Positions 17,778 through 26,451 of a DNA stretch of 64,000 nt are shown piece by piece. Source of the stretch: an uncultured Fulvivirga sp. (lineage in GTDB: Bacteria > Bacteroidota > Bacteroidia > Cytophagales > Cyclobacteriaceae); the NCBI GenBank assembly GCA_947500555.1, contig CANMSE010000002.1, forward strand, positions 868,001-932,000, written 5' to 3'. How positions within the stretch are numbered: the stretch's first letter is position 1; every line of letters begins with the position of its first letter. The notes under the pieces are model-generated. The model saw only the letters and a list, made by a program, of their open reading frames with translations. It did not search any database and was not told the DNA's origin. Both the position numbers and the translations under genes were made by a program.

Positions 17778-18378
17778 TGAGTCTTAATGTGGATCCTGTG
17801 TTGATCAATAACTCTACTTTACTTTTCAATTGCTCAACTCTATCAATTTGAACTTTACCCTTGAGAAAGCATTCTTTCTCAAACTTTTGTTCTACAACAT
17901 CCAATTTTAAATCATCCACCAGTCTCATCACTTCATTTGTGGCTTCATATGAATAGTTCAATTCAAAATCGTGCTTAAGGACAACTCTGGTCTTTTCAGA
18001 ATTATCAATAGCCTCTTCAGCAGCCAACTTGTAAGCATTAATTAATCCACTCACACCGAGTTTTGTACCTCCAAAATATCGGATTACAACTACAAGTACA
18101 TTGGTCAGTTCCTTTGAGTTAATTTGCCCTAAAATAGGGTCTCCTGCTGAATGATTAGGTTCTCCATCGTCATTGGCACGATAAATACTTCTGTCAGCTC
18201 CAAGAACATAGGCATAACAATGGTGTCGAGCATCATAATATTCTTTTCGCAGTTCTTCAAGTACTTCCTTAACGTCATCTTCGGATTCTACAGGTCGGGC
18301 AATCCCGATAAATTTACTACCACGATCTTTAAAGATCCCTTCGCCAGATTTAGATATGGTCAAATAATCCGTAATCAT
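17770..18378 (-). CDS. YigZ/IMPACT family protein
   Basis: 202 residues. The N-terminal UPF0029/Impact domain has the signature RANDDGEPNHSAGDPIL (about 69-85) preceded by DARHHCYAYVLG; the C-terminal DUF1949 domain (about 138-202) completes the YigZ architecture. The family has a ribosomal-protein-S5-like fold and homology to the eukaryotic translation regulator IMPACT; its bacterial role is not settled. It begins within the last codon of the upstream EamA gene (4-base overlap), so the two are probably translated together. Confidence 0.93.
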   Translation of the reverse strand: MITDYLTISKSGEGIFKDRGSKFIGIARPVESEDDVKEVLEELRKEYYDARHHCYAYVLGADRSIYRANDDGEPNHSAGDPILGQINSKELTNVLVVVIRYFGGTKLGVSGLINAYKLAAEEAIDNSEKTRVVLKHDFELNYSYEATNEVMRLVDDLKLDVVEQKFEKECFLKGKVQIDRVEQLKSKVELLINTGSTLRLTI

Positions 18379-19262
18379 TGGATACCTATTAATTCTTGAT
18401 AGGAAATTAAGCCAATACTTAAAATGGCTAAAAGCAACCCAATTCTATTTATAAGGTTTAGCTTCTCCCTGAAGATAATAGTCGAAATTAGAGCGCTTAT
18501 CAATATAATACCAATGTTTAATAATGGATAGAACAACGCGCCATCATTCTGCAATGAAGTTAACCCACGAATTAAGAAATACATGGAGAAATAGTTAATT
18601 GAACCTAAGGCTAACCCTCCTATAATGTTTTTTAGACTTATCCTTTGTCTTCTTATAAACAGCACTGCAATCCCTATTAAAGCGGCAGAGCTAAATATCA
18701 AAATTGGAAATAATGGTTCTGTATCCTGGTTCAGATACTGAAAATTGGCATAGTTAATAGAAGCATCAATAAATCCACCCAGTAAGAATACTGAAAGGGG
18801 TAATAGTAAGCCAAAGCCTAAAAAACGAGTCCCCTGTAAAGATTTTTTCAGCGAACTCATCACTATTGCAGGAACTGCAGTCGCCATACCGAAGTAGTTT
18901 AATACACTATATTCTTTGGATTGTATTTGTAAAAAAAATAAGCTCACCAATACTGGTATAATCAAAGACATTTTAGCAGCAATAGAGGAAACGGTCATGC
19001 TAAACCGTTGAGTTGTAATGGCCATTAGGTTGAATGCTACTATGAAAATAATACCTAGAAAAGCTGCAAACCAAACCCATTCTTCCTGAAAAGACACGCT
19101 ACTCCAACCTGAAGAGTTTCCAAAAAAAACTAATCCTGTTGCTACACAGGTGATATAATTAAAAACTATTGCCTGAAAAGTATTTAGACCATATGTTCTG
19201 AATTGACGAAAGCAAATGAAAATGCCAACGTTGGCAAGCACACAGAGTAATAAATACAACAT
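18375..19262 (-). CDS. EamA/DMT-family membrane transporter
   Basis: 295 residues with ten evenly spaced hydrophobic segments, the 5+5 repeat of the drug/metabolite transporter superfamily. No cleavable signal; the N-terminus LYLLLCVLANVGIFICF is the first helix. Such proteins export amino acids, nucleosides or other metabolites; no substrate motif is visible. The stop overlaps the yigZ start by 4 bases. The start codon is very near the divergent head GIN gene. Confidence 0.88.
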   Translation of the reverse strand: MLYLLLCVLANVGIFICFRQFRTYGLNTFQAIVFNYITCVATGLVFFGNSSGWSSVSFQEEWVWFAAFLGIIFIVAFNLMAITTQRFSMTVSSIAAKMSLIIPVLVSLFFLQIQSKEYSVLNYFGMATAVPAIVMSSLKKSLQGTRFLGFGLLLPLSVFLLGGFIDASINYANFQYLNQDTEPLFPILIFSSAALIGIAVLFIRRQRISLKNIIGGLALGSINYFSMYFLIRGLTSLQNDGALFYPLLNIGIILISALISTIIFREKLNLINRIGLLLAILSIGLISYQELIGIQ

Positions 19263-19374
19263 TGGCGCAAATCTAAAAAGATTGTTTTACGTAAATAATA
19301 ATTCTATTAAAATGGACTTGGTAAATGCAACCATTACAATCAAAAATGTCTCTTTAAACAAACACTATCTTACT

Positions 19375-20067
19375 ATGAAAAAATTAGGACTTATACTTTT
19401 CGTTTTTATCACTTCATTAGCCACCGCTCAACGTTCAGAAGTTAGAGATCTTCCGACATTTGATGGCATCACTTTAAGTACTTCGGGCAATGTCTATATC
19501 ACACAAGGGTCTAACCAAAAAGTAGAACTCAAAGGACGTGAAGATACTTTGGAAAAAATCATTACGGAAGTAAGAGGCAGTCGCTTAGTAATAAAAACAA
19601 GGAGTTCAGATAGCTGGTTTAGCTGGAGCGATATTGGAAATTTTGATGTTTATATCACAGTTAAAGAACTTGATAAAATTCATGTAGCTGGCTCTGGCAG
19701 AATCTACACTGAAAATAAAATATCTACACGAGACATGGAACTTGATGTGAGCGGTTCGGGGAGAATGGAAGTAGAGGTTGATGCCCGCTACATTGATGCC
19801 AGTATTTCGGGATCAGGGAAAATGGAAATAGACGGTACATCTACTGATTTAGAGGTTCGCATAAGTGGCTCGGGTTCTATATATGGAGAAAAATTGCAGG
19901 TAGAAAACTGTGAGGCCAGAATTTCGGGATCAGGAAAAATTGAAGTAAACGTGTCCAAATCAATCGATGCCAGAATAAGCGGTAGCGGTAGTATTTACTA
20001 CAGAGGAAATCCTGATAAAATTAATTCTTCTTCATCAGGTTCAGGAAAAGTTAGAAAGATCTCTTGA
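19375..20067 (+). CDS. Head GIN domain-containing putative surface protein (DUF2807)
   Basis: 230 residues from the ATG at 19375, which begins a good signal peptide (KKLGLILFVFITSLATAQ). The frame stays open upstream to 19216, but that overlaps the divergent gene and lacks protein character. The mature part is a right-handed beta-helix-like repeat of about 18-20 residues built on SGSGR/SGSGK motifs (about seven copies), matching the 'putative auto-transporter adhesin, head GIN domain' family common in Bacteroidota. Probably exported to the periplasm or cell surface; no membrane anchor or T9SS C-terminal domain is visible. Function unproven. Confidence 0.88.
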   Translation: MKKLGLILFVFITSLATAQRSEVRDLPTFDGITLSTSGNVYITQGSNQKVELKGREDTLEKIITEVRGSRLVIKTRSSDSWFSWSDIGNFDVYITVKELDKIHVAGSGRIYTENKISTRDMELDVSGSGRMEVEVDARYIDASISGSGKMEIDGTSTDLEVRISGSGSIYGEKLQVENCEARISGSGKIEVNVSKSIDARISGSGSIYYRGNPDKINSSSSGSGKVRKIS

Positions 20068-20083
20068 TCATAAAGTAAACTTT

Positions 20084-20229
20084 AAAAGGCTGTCTCAAAA
20101 GGTTGGTCATCCTGAATTAAATGAAGGATCTGACTAAGTTAAAATTATGTGATTTAAAAACTAAGCAAGATTCTTCCTTCGTCAGAATGACTTTTATAAT
20201 GTAGAACCAACCTTTTGAGACATCCTTTT
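20084..20229. repeat. Composite palindromic intergenic element between convergent genes
   Basis: Outer arms TGTCTCAAAAGGTTGGT (20091-20107) and ACCAACCTTTTGAGACA (20206-20222) are a perfect 17-bp inverted repeat, extended outward by six more pairs after one mismatch (20084-20107 with 20206-20229). An inner imperfect palindrome, GTCATCCTGA...GAAGGATC (20106-20130) against GATTCTTCCTTCGTCAGAATGAC (20169-20191), resembles the 'GTCATTCTGA..GAAGGA' mobile palindromic repeats scattered through many genomes. It fills almost the whole gap between two convergent genes and could end both transcripts. No ORF inside. Confidence 0.8.
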
Positions 20230-20913
20230 TTATTTCTTTTCCTGATGGTTTATGATCCCTTCAACAATCATAAACTGAGCCAGGCAATAAGTAAGTATGA
20301 TCCAAAAACCAGCATATGGCAGAGGTTCCATGAATTTATTGATGGCCAGAAGAGAATCAGAGATCATAAAACAAATTGCACCACCAAAAACCAATGAGAA
20401 GCTTCTGATAGGAGTGTATCCATATCTCAATAAGGCAGTAATGGTCATAAATACTAAAACAGCTGCATAAATAGTAACCGGAAGTCTTAGATCACCGAGG
20501 TTTGGAGATAGTATCGATACTAAAGCAACACCGACAAGTATTAGGGTTATACTATGCCTTAATTTTTGTGTGGGCAGTAAGGGGTTTACCGCTTCAGTCC
20601 ATCGAAGTTTGAAGTATGAGATAGAATACAAAATATGAGCCAGTAAAAAGGAACTCAGCCCACCAATAAAATACATTGAGTTAGTCTGTTGATACATCAA
20701 TAGAGAATCTCCAAGCCATGAGAAGATAAGTGCCATTATTATCAGGTAAAATATAAGACCTCTCTTCACCCCTGACGTAACATAATACAGTAGCAAGGTA
20801 AATATAATAAGTGGCTTGCTGTAATGCTCAAAAGACCAGCCCATAGCATTTCTCAGCACTTCTATCATGCTGGCAACAAAGAAAGAGTACTTGAATAACT
20901 TGTTAAGCTGCAT
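20230..20913 (-). CDS. YhhN family protein (lysoplasmalogenase-like)
   Basis: 227 residues, about eight membrane segments, no cleavable signal. The conserved acidic positions of the YhhN/TMEM86 family are visible in FSWLGDSLLM (about 64-73) and in FMISDSLLAINKF (about 178-190). Mammalian TMEM86 enzymes hydrolyse the vinyl-ether bond of lysoplasmalogens; bacterial YhhN proteins are annotated by homology and their substrate is less sure. It overlaps the 3' end of the upstream MFS gene by 11 bases, so it is co-transcribed. Confidence 0.87.
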   Translation of the reverse strand: MQLNKLFKYSFFVASMIEVLRNAMGWSFEHYSKPLIIFTLLLYYVTSGVKRGLIFYLIIMALIFSWLGDSLLMYQQTNSMYFIGGLSSFLLAHILYSISYFKLRWTEAVNPLLPTQKLRHSITLILVGVALVSILSPNLGDLRLPVTIYAAVLVFMTITALLRYGYTPIRSFSLVFGGAICFMISDSLLAINKFMEPLPYAGFWIILTYCLAQFMIVEGIINHQEKK

Positions 20914-22087
20914 GTTTTACATTTCTCCTTTTTCTGGCTCGAATAATCAGATAAGTCAAAGCAATGGCAGCTGAAAGCGCTCCTATGAAAAACGTTAAAG
21001 GGAAATTGGCAGGATCATTATCAAAAGACCATCCGGAAAAGAAAGCACCACCCATGATGCCTACTTCTAACCCAATAAATACTGTTGCCATAGCTCTACC
21101 TCTATACTTTTCCGGACTTAGGTCTGTAGCCCAGGCAAATATAGTTGGTGAATTCATACCTGTAGCAAATCCAAATAATGTAGCTCCAACGAAAAAGCTA
21201 AAAGTTGTAGTAGACAAACCGACTATCACCATACTTACTACGTACAAAACCAGCGATACAATCATTACATTCTCTCTTCCATATCTGTCCGAAGCTTTTC
21301 CCGCCAGTATTCTAACTAATAAAGAAGAAACCGTGAAGATATTAAAGAACAGGCCTTTGTTTTCAATACCCAAATGAACACTAAAGTCAGGTATAATGGT
21401 CAATACAATACCAAATGAAAAATAGCCGAGGGCCATTATCAACGTTGGCAGTAAGACTGAGGGTTCATAAACATCACTCCAGTTAACTAGTAGATGATTT
21501 AACCTAAACTTCTCCTTGTTTAGTGCTGTCTCCTTCATGCCGAAAAGGATAATAACAGAAAGAATTGCAAAAACTGAAGAAACATGAAATAGAGTGTTCA
21601 AAGAAAAGGTACTGGCTATTGCACTCCCCATCCCAAATCCCGCTGCAGTACCAATGGTACCAAACATACTGGAAAGTCCCATGGCTTCTCCACGCTTATC
21701 AATGGGCACGATGTCGGCAATATAGGCCACTGTACCAGTAGGCTTAAACCCAGTAGAAAATCCATGAAATAATCGAAGAAGGAGAAATCCAAATACGGTG
21801 GTGACCAATGGGTAAATAAAGCCCAATATAAAGCATACCGCTGCCCCAATGACCATAACGGGGATACGGCCTACCTTGTCTGTAAGCTTGCCGCTAAATG
21901 GCCTCGATAAGCCAGCAGTTATAGTAAACAAACCTATTATGTACCCTTTATAGTCTTCTCCTCCTAAGCTTGTTAAGTAATCTGGCAGCTCAGGAATAAG
22001 CATACTAAAGCTCGCAAAGAATAGGAACGAGCTAAAGCAGAGTAACCAAAATTGAAAAGAATAGGTTTTAGATTTATGTTTAGACAT
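20903..22087 (-). CDS. MFS transporter
   Basis: 394 residues with 12 hydrophobic segments. The MFS A-motif GKLTDKVGRIPVMV (about 61-74) lies in loop 2-3, with a second copy GKASDRYGRENVMI in the C-terminal half (about 263-276); a G-rich antiporter-like stretch (GTIGTAAGFGMGSAIAS) is in helix 5. This favours drug or metabolite export, but the substrate cannot be assigned. It leads a two-gene operon with the YhhN gene (11-base overlap). Confidence 0.9.
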   Translation of the reverse strand: MSKHKSKTYSFQFWLLCFSSFLFFASFSMLIPELPDYLTSLGGEDYKGYIIGLFTITAGLSRPFSGKLTDKVGRIPVMVIGAAVCFILGFIYPLVTTVFGFLLLRLFHGFSTGFKPTGTVAYIADIVPIDKRGEAMGLSSMFGTIGTAAGFGMGSAIASTFSLNTLFHVSSVFAILSVIILFGMKETALNKEKFRLNHLLVNWSDVYEPSVLLPTLIMALGYFSFGIVLTIIPDFSVHLGIENKGLFFNIFTVSSLLVRILAGKASDRYGRENVMIVSLVLYVVSMVIVGLSTTTFSFFVGATLFGFATGMNSPTIFAWATDLSPEKYRGRAMATVFIGLEVGIMGGAFFSGWSFDNDPANFPLTFFIGALSAAIALTYLIIRARKRRNVKHAA

Positions 22088-22138
22088 TTATGATTAGAGC
22101 TTTCACTCTAACATTATATATGGATCAATAAATATGCT

Positions 22139-23240
22139 TTAACTATTGGCGTTTTCTTCATCAACATTACCAAGTAAAAAAGCCTTTATATAGTCATCCA
22201 GGTCACCATCTAACACATTTTGCACATCCGTTCGTTCTACACCTGTTCGTGCATCTTTGATTAACTTATACGGATGTAGAACATAGTTTCTGATTTGTGA
22301 CCCGAAATCAATTTTCATTTTCCCGGCTTCAACCTTATCTCTTTCGGCATTTCTTTTTTCCAACTCCAATTGATAGAGTCGTGACTTAAGCATTTTCATA
22401 GCCAACTCTCGATTAGCTAATTGAGATCTTTCCACCTGACAAACTACTACAATACCAGTCGGTTTATGGGTAAGTTGAACTTTAGTCTCTACTTTATTTA
22501 CATTTTGACCACCAGCTCCTCCTGACCTGGAAGTGTGTAATTCTACATCGGCTGGATTAATATCAATTTCGATATCATCATCAATAATCGGGGACACATA
22601 AACAGATGCAAACGAGGTATGCCTTCGTCCACCTGAATCAAAGGGTGAAATTCTAACTAACCGATGCACACCAATTTCAGATTTCAAATTACCGTAGGCA
22701 AACTGACCATCAATTTGTAAGGTTGCCGATTTGATACCTGCAGTATCTCCTGATTGGTAGTCCACTTGCTTTACAGAGTAACCATTCCTTTCACCCCACA
22801 TAATGTACATTCTGTTGAGAATATCTGCCCAATCCTGACTCTCCGTGCCTCCGGCTCCCGGGTTAATTTCAAGCAATGCTCCAAACTGATCCTCTTCACC
22901 ACTGAGCATTTTTTTGAACTCAAGATTCTCTACAGCTTTGAGTGTCTTTTCATATTCAGCATTCAACTCCTCTTCGGTCGCCTCATCAGCTTCATAGAAT
23001 TCCTGTAAAGTTTCCAGGTCGCCAAAGAGGCTACTGACCTCCTTAAAGCTGTCAGTCCAAACTTTTTTTGATCTAATTATTTTAAGAATTTTTTCAGCTT
23101 CTTTTGGGTCGTCCCAAAAACCCGGCTGTGCAGTAACAAGCTCCTCCTCTTCTACTTCTGCAAGTTTCTTATCGTAGTCAAAGATACCTCCTCAAAGCCT
23201 CTACTCGGGCCTTCAAGTCTTTCAACTCGTCTGTTGTCAT
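22139..23240 (-). CDS. prfB: Peptide chain release factor 2 with programmed +1 frameshift
   Basis: RF2 recognises UGA/UAA stop codons and releases the finished peptide. The gene begins at ATG 23240, reads 20 codons ending R-R-Y-L, then meets an in-frame UGA (23178-23180). After skipping one base the frame continues D-Y-D-K-K-L-A-E to the stop at 22139, giving 366 residues, the normal RF2 length. Downstream are the SPF anticodon-like motif ([12 protein letters not shown]) and the catalytic GGQ ([11 protein letters not shown]). The open frame alone would wrongly suggest a 275-residue protein starting at 22966. The frameshift lets low RF2 levels raise RF2 synthesis. Monocistronic. Confidence 0.97.
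23177..23192 (-). promoter_or_regulatory. prfB +1 programmed frameshift site
   Basis: On the minus strand the site reads AGGAGG-TAT-CTT-TGA-C: an internal Shine-Dalgarno-like AGGAGG, a 3-base spacer, the slippery CTT (Leu) and the in-frame UGA followed by C. This is essentially the classical bacterial prfB arrangement. Shifting CTT to UUU places GAC in frame. Confidence 0.96.
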
Positions 23241-23262
23241 AGAATTATTTTTTTGTTTCGGC

Positions 23263-23270
23263 CAAAGCTA
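23263..23270 (-). promoter_or_regulatory. Candidate -7 element for prfB
   Basis: Minus-strand TAGCTTTG matches TAnnTTTG and ends 22 bases before the prfB ATG, predicting a short leader. Confidence 0.5.
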
Positions 23271-23317
23271 ATAAATGCGATGGTAGAGGTCTCACGACTT
23301 GAGCTATTTCTTTTACT

Positions 23318-23800
23318 TCATCTCAATTCAAGGTGATATTTAGTACCATCAGTTTTGAATTTTTTCTTTACAAATAATCTGGCAAGAAGACCCGCAGCTA
23401 TCATACTGCCACTGATAAGGTATGTTTGATCACTTGGGCCAAAGTCATCACCATTTATGACAACCTGATTTAACTGGTCTATGAGTAGAAAAAATACACC
23501 ACCTTGAATTCCTAACCTGTAAATGACATTAGCGATATTCTTCTTTGGATTTTTAACATGTAGAATACCTATTTCTTCCAAACGAAGGTCAAAGTAGTTA
23601 AATCTAACCTTATCAAAGGCAAAACCCGTGATCATATGATTATAATAAAAGCGTTCTCCTGTTAGCTGAAATCTCAATCGATCGCCTTCTTTAAATATCG
23701 CTATGACTTTATTTCTCTTTTTGAGAATAAGCGAGCTTTGAGCAACAATCGACCCATATGATAACAGGAAAATGATTATCGTTACCAGAGTAGTTCGCAT
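23318..23800 (-). CDS. Hypothetical exported/membrane protein
   Basis: 160 residues from the ATG at 23800, chosen because it begins a signal-peptide-like N-terminus (RTTLVTIIIFLLSYGSIVAQ); an in-frame ATG at 23845 would add 15 charged residues. After the signal comes a beta-rich segment (LILKKRNKVIAIFKEGDRLRFQL, a pattern seen in several short Bacteroidota envelope proteins), then two hydrophobic stretches (about 105-120 and 130-148) and a basic tail. No family recognised. It lies between prfB and ilvE on the same strand but behind the ilvE terminator, so probably has its own promoter. Confidence 0.7.
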   Translation of the reverse strand: MRTTLVTIIIFLLSYGSIVAQSSLILKKRNKVIAIFKEGDRLRFQLTGERFYYNHMITGFAFDKVRFNYFDLRLEEIGILHVKNPKKNIANVIYRLGIQGGVFFLLIDQLNQVVINGDDFGPSDQTYLISGSMIAAGLLARLFVKKKFKTDGTKYHLELR

Positions 23801-23856
23801 GCTAATTAAACGTCTATATAATTGTTCAAGTCTGTTACGAAACAAATAAAAATAAT

Positions 23857-23883
23857 AAAGCCACTCAAGGTTTGAGTGGCTTT
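23857..23883 (-). terminator. Intrinsic terminator of ilvE
   Basis: A 12-bp perfect stem, AAAGCCACTCAA (23857-23868) with TTGAGTGGCTTT (23872-23883), has a 3-base loop. On the minus strand it follows ilvE by 25 bases and is followed by a T-rich run (ATTATTTTTATTTG). The flanks are also A-rich on the other side, so bidirectional function is possible. Confidence 0.85.
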
Positions 23884-23908
23884 AAAAAATTAATTAAAAC
23901 CTGAATTA

Positions 23909-24973
23909 TTAGATCTTACTAATCCAGTCAAATCTGTCTTCTATAAGGCCTAGCTTAAGACCATCTAGTTCTTTCAATACTCTATTTGAAAACTCTCGTC
24001 CCTCAACAGGAGGTAATTGAAAGTCTTCACCTTTATAACCAATAAGTTCTATTTGTGCAATAGTAGCAGCAGTTCCTGCTCCAAAAGCTTCCGTTAATCT
24101 TCCCTCCTTTATCGAAGTAATCACTTCCTCAACTTCGACTTTTCTTTCCTCAACTTCCATTCCCCAATCTTTAGCAATTTGCATTACGCTATCTCTAGTA
24201 ATACCATCAAGAATAGTATCGCCCAACTCAGGTGTTACCAGTTTGCCATCAATCACCAGCATGATGTTCATAGTACCTGACTCTTCGATGTACTTATGTT
24301 CTTTTCCGTCTGTCCAAATCAGTTGGTCATAACCATCTTGTTGAGCCAGTTTAGCTGGATACATAGCCGGTCCGTAATTACATCCTGTTTTACAATAACC
24401 GCTACCACCTTCTACTGCTCTAACAAAATGATCTTCGATTTTCACCTTCACTGGCTTAGAGTAATAAGCTCCTACCGGACAAGTGATAATCATAAATTTG
24501 AAACTCTCAGAAGGTTTAATACCTATATAATCATCATTTGAGAATATGAACGGGCGAATGTATAATGACGTACCATCAGCATCCGGCACCCAACCGTTGT
24601 CAAGCTCTAATAGTGCATGTAAACCATCAAAGAATATTTGCTCTGGTATTTGAGGAATACACATGCGATCGGCAGAAACATTCAATCGCTCAAAATTCTT
24701 ATCAGCTCTAAAGATGTTGATACTACCATCACCATTTTTAAAGGCTTTCAATCCCTCAAAAATTGAAATCCCGTAGTGCAAAGTTGGACTGGCCGGGCTT
24801 ATTTGTATAGCCTCATATGGCTCAATCCTCAAATTCTTCCATTCTCCATCCTCATATTCAGCTGTGAACATATGATCAGAATAGACCTTCCCAAAAGGAA
24901 CATTATTAAAATCAACTTGGCTAAGTCTTGAATTTTGTGTTCTCTGGATGGGGATATTTAGTGTGTCTATCAT
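23909..24973 (-). CDS. ilvE: Branched-chain amino acid aminotransferase
   Basis: 354 residues, the group II (eukaryote-like, about 350 aa) BCAT length. PLP-dependent fold type IV; it interconverts Leu/Ile/Val and their 2-oxo acids. The PLP lysine is Lys195 in GYCKTGCNYGP. Other landmarks are LHYGISIFEGLKAF (65-78), EESGTMNIMLV and LDGITRDSV in the C-terminal domain. Monocistronic with a promoter candidate upstream and a strong terminator downstream. No ilv or leu biosynthetic genes are in the window. Confidence 0.96.
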   Translation of the reverse strand: MIDTLNIPIQRTQNSRLSQVDFNNVPFGKVYSDHMFTAEYEDGEWKNLRIEPYEAIQISPASPTLHYGISIFEGLKAFKNGDGSINIFRADKNFERLNVSADRMCIPQIPEQIFFDGLHALLELDNGWVPDADGTSLYIRPFIFSNDDYIGIKPSESFKFMIITCPVGAYYSKPVKVKIEDHFVRAVEGGSGYCKTGCNYGPAMYPAKLAQQDGYDQLIWTDGKEHKYIEESGTMNIMLVIDGKLVTPELGDTILDGITRDSVMQIAKDWGMEVEERKVEVEEVITSIKEGRLTEAFGAGTAATIAQIELIGYKGEDFQLPPVEGREFSNRVLKELDGLKLGLIEDRFDWISKI

Positions 24974-25011
24974 AACTGATTAATTTACGTTACTAACGCT
25001 CGTTAGGTTTG

Positions 25012-25019
25012 CAAAAATA
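25012..25019 (-). promoter_or_regulatory. Candidate -7 element for ilvE
   Basis: Minus-strand TATTTTTG matches TAnnTTTG, 38 bases before the ilvE ATG. Confidence 0.4.
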
Positions 25020-25050
25020 AGAAATTATCAGGAGGAGTAAAACCTCTGAT

Positions 25051-25599
25051 TTACTTTCTTGGAATCCAGAGAGTCTCTGGAGCATTGAGTTCGGATGTCA
25101 TCTTTCGGCTCAATACAAAAAGGTAGTCACTAAGCCTGTTGAGATATTGAACTACCAACTGATCCACATCTTCTGTTTCTTGCAGTGTTATGACAAGTCG
25201 CTCTGCTCTCCTGCAAACACAACGAGCTATATGGCAAAAAGAAACTGATTGATGACCACCAGGCAGTACAAAGTTTCGCATTGGCTCAAGTGAGGACTCC
25301 ATTTTATCAATTTCGTCTTCCAAGCCCTGAACATCCATTTGAGTAAACTTGGGAACTTTAACTTTTGTATTTCCTGGTTCAGTAGCTAAAATAGAACCTA
25401 ACGTAAACAGTCTATCCTGAATCTCAATTAAAAAATCATGTCTGTTTACATTCACTGACTGATCTCGCAGAAGGCCAATATAAGAATTAAGTTCATCGAC
25501 CGTACCATAGGCATTTATCCGATCATGACCTTTTGAAACTCTGGTACCTCCAAAAAGAGATGTAGTACCTTTATCTCCAGTTTTAGTATAAACCTTCAT
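25051..25599 (-). CDS. PduO-type cob(I)alamin adenosyltransferase
   Basis: 182 residues. The N-terminal YTKTGDKGTTSLFGG is the ATP-binding signature of PduO-type adenosyltransferases, followed by YGTVDELNS; the conserved RRAERLV and the C-terminal NRLSDYLFVLSR are also present. It attaches the 5'-deoxyadenosyl group of ATP to cob(I)alamin to form coenzyme B12, used for example by methylmalonyl-CoA mutase. It lies 5 bases after an ABC-transporter ATPase gene in an apparent operon. Confidence 0.95.
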   Translation of the reverse strand: MKVYTKTGDKGTTSLFGGTRVSKGHDRINAYGTVDELNSYIGLLRDQSVNVNRHDFLIEIQDRLFTLGSILATEPGNTKVKVPKFTQMDVQGLEDEIDKMESSLEPMRNFVLPGGHQSVSFCHIARCVCRRAERLVITLQETEDVDQLVVQYLNRLSDYLFVLSRKMTSELNAPETLWIPRK

Positions 25600-25604
25600 G
25601 GATA

Positions 25605-26333
25605 TTACTCGGAAATAGCGGCCTTTTGTTCATCGGCACGCGTGACATTTTTATTTATCTCATCCGTTTCCACCAATCCATCACGTAGTCTAATAATCCT
25701 GTGGGCATAATGGGCAATATCATCTTCATGAGTCACCATTATTATGGTATTTCCGGTATCGTGCAGTTTTTGAAACAATTCCATGATATCATATGATGTT
25801 TTAGTATCAAGGTTACCAGTCGGTTCATCTGCTAAGATTATACTTGGATTATTTACAAGTGCTCTGGCTATAGCTACACGCTGCCTTTGTCCTCCCGATA
25901 GTTCATTTGGTTTATGATCAGAACGATCTGAAAGCCCTACGTTATCGAGAGTCGCTAATGCAATTTCTTCTCTGTCTGACTTACTATATCCAGCATAAAT
26001 AAGTGGTAACGCTACATTTTCCAATGCAGAGGCTCTGGGCAATAAGTTAAAGGTCTGAAACACAAACCCAATTTCTTGATTTCTTATTACTGCTAATTCA
26101 TTCTCTGTTAAATCACTTACATCATTGTTATTTAATATGTATGTGCCATCTGTAGGCGTATCAAGACAACCAATGATATTCATTAGAGTTGATTTTCCAG
26201 ACCCTGACGGCCCCATAAACGCAACATACTCACCCCTATCTATTTGTATGGAAATCGACTTAAGAGCTTCTACCGTCTGGGTACCCATCTGATAGATTTT
26301 CGATATCTCACTTGTCTCTATAATCTTAGTCAT
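25605..26333 (-). CDS. ABC transporter ATP-binding protein (MacB/LolD type)
   Basis: 242 residues, one complete nucleotide-binding domain: Walker [10 protein letters not shown] (about 41-49), Q-loop in [15 protein letters not shown], signature [15 protein letters not shown], Walker [13 protein letters not shown] and the switch His in MVTHEDD. The [12 protein letters not shown] region is typical of MacB/LolD/FtsE-like ATPases that work with FtsX-fold permeases. No permease gene is adjacent. FtsX-type permeases at 51-58 kb lack their own ATPase in the window and could in principle be partners (inference). Co-transcribed with the adenosyltransferase (5-base gap). Confidence 0.93.
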   Translation of the reverse strand: MTKIIETSEISKIYQMGTQTVEALKSISIQIDRGEYVAFMGPSGSGKSTLMNIIGCLDTPTDGTYILNNNDVSDLTENELAVIRNQEIGFVFQTFNLLPRASALENVALPLIYAGYSKSDREEIALATLDNVGLSDRSDHKPNELSGGQRQRVAIARALVNNPSIILADEPTGNLDTKTSYDIMELFQKLHDTGNTIIMVTHEDDIAHYAHRIIRLRDGLVETDEINKNVTRADEQKAAISE

Positions 26334-26451
26334 CTGCAGAAATTATACTCTAAAATTAACTCTTCCCTCAAAGAACGCAAATAAGAGAGTGATATAAGTG
26401 ATATTTACTTAAGCGGTGATTATTAGAGGCAAGTGTATAAAATCCAGCTTA

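Noticed and set aside
19216..19374. Extension of the head GIN gene upstream to 19216
   Set aside because: It runs into the divergent EamA gene and lacks any protein character; the ATG at 19375 begins a clear signal peptide.
22754..23008. Plus-strand open frame of 84 codons opposite prfB
   Set aside because: It is a shadow on the opposite strand of the RF2 coding sequence, with no family match.
23241..23317. Possible tRNA-like fragment just upstream of prfB
   Set aside because: No T-loop or acceptor pairing could be assembled; it is the promoter and leader of prfB.
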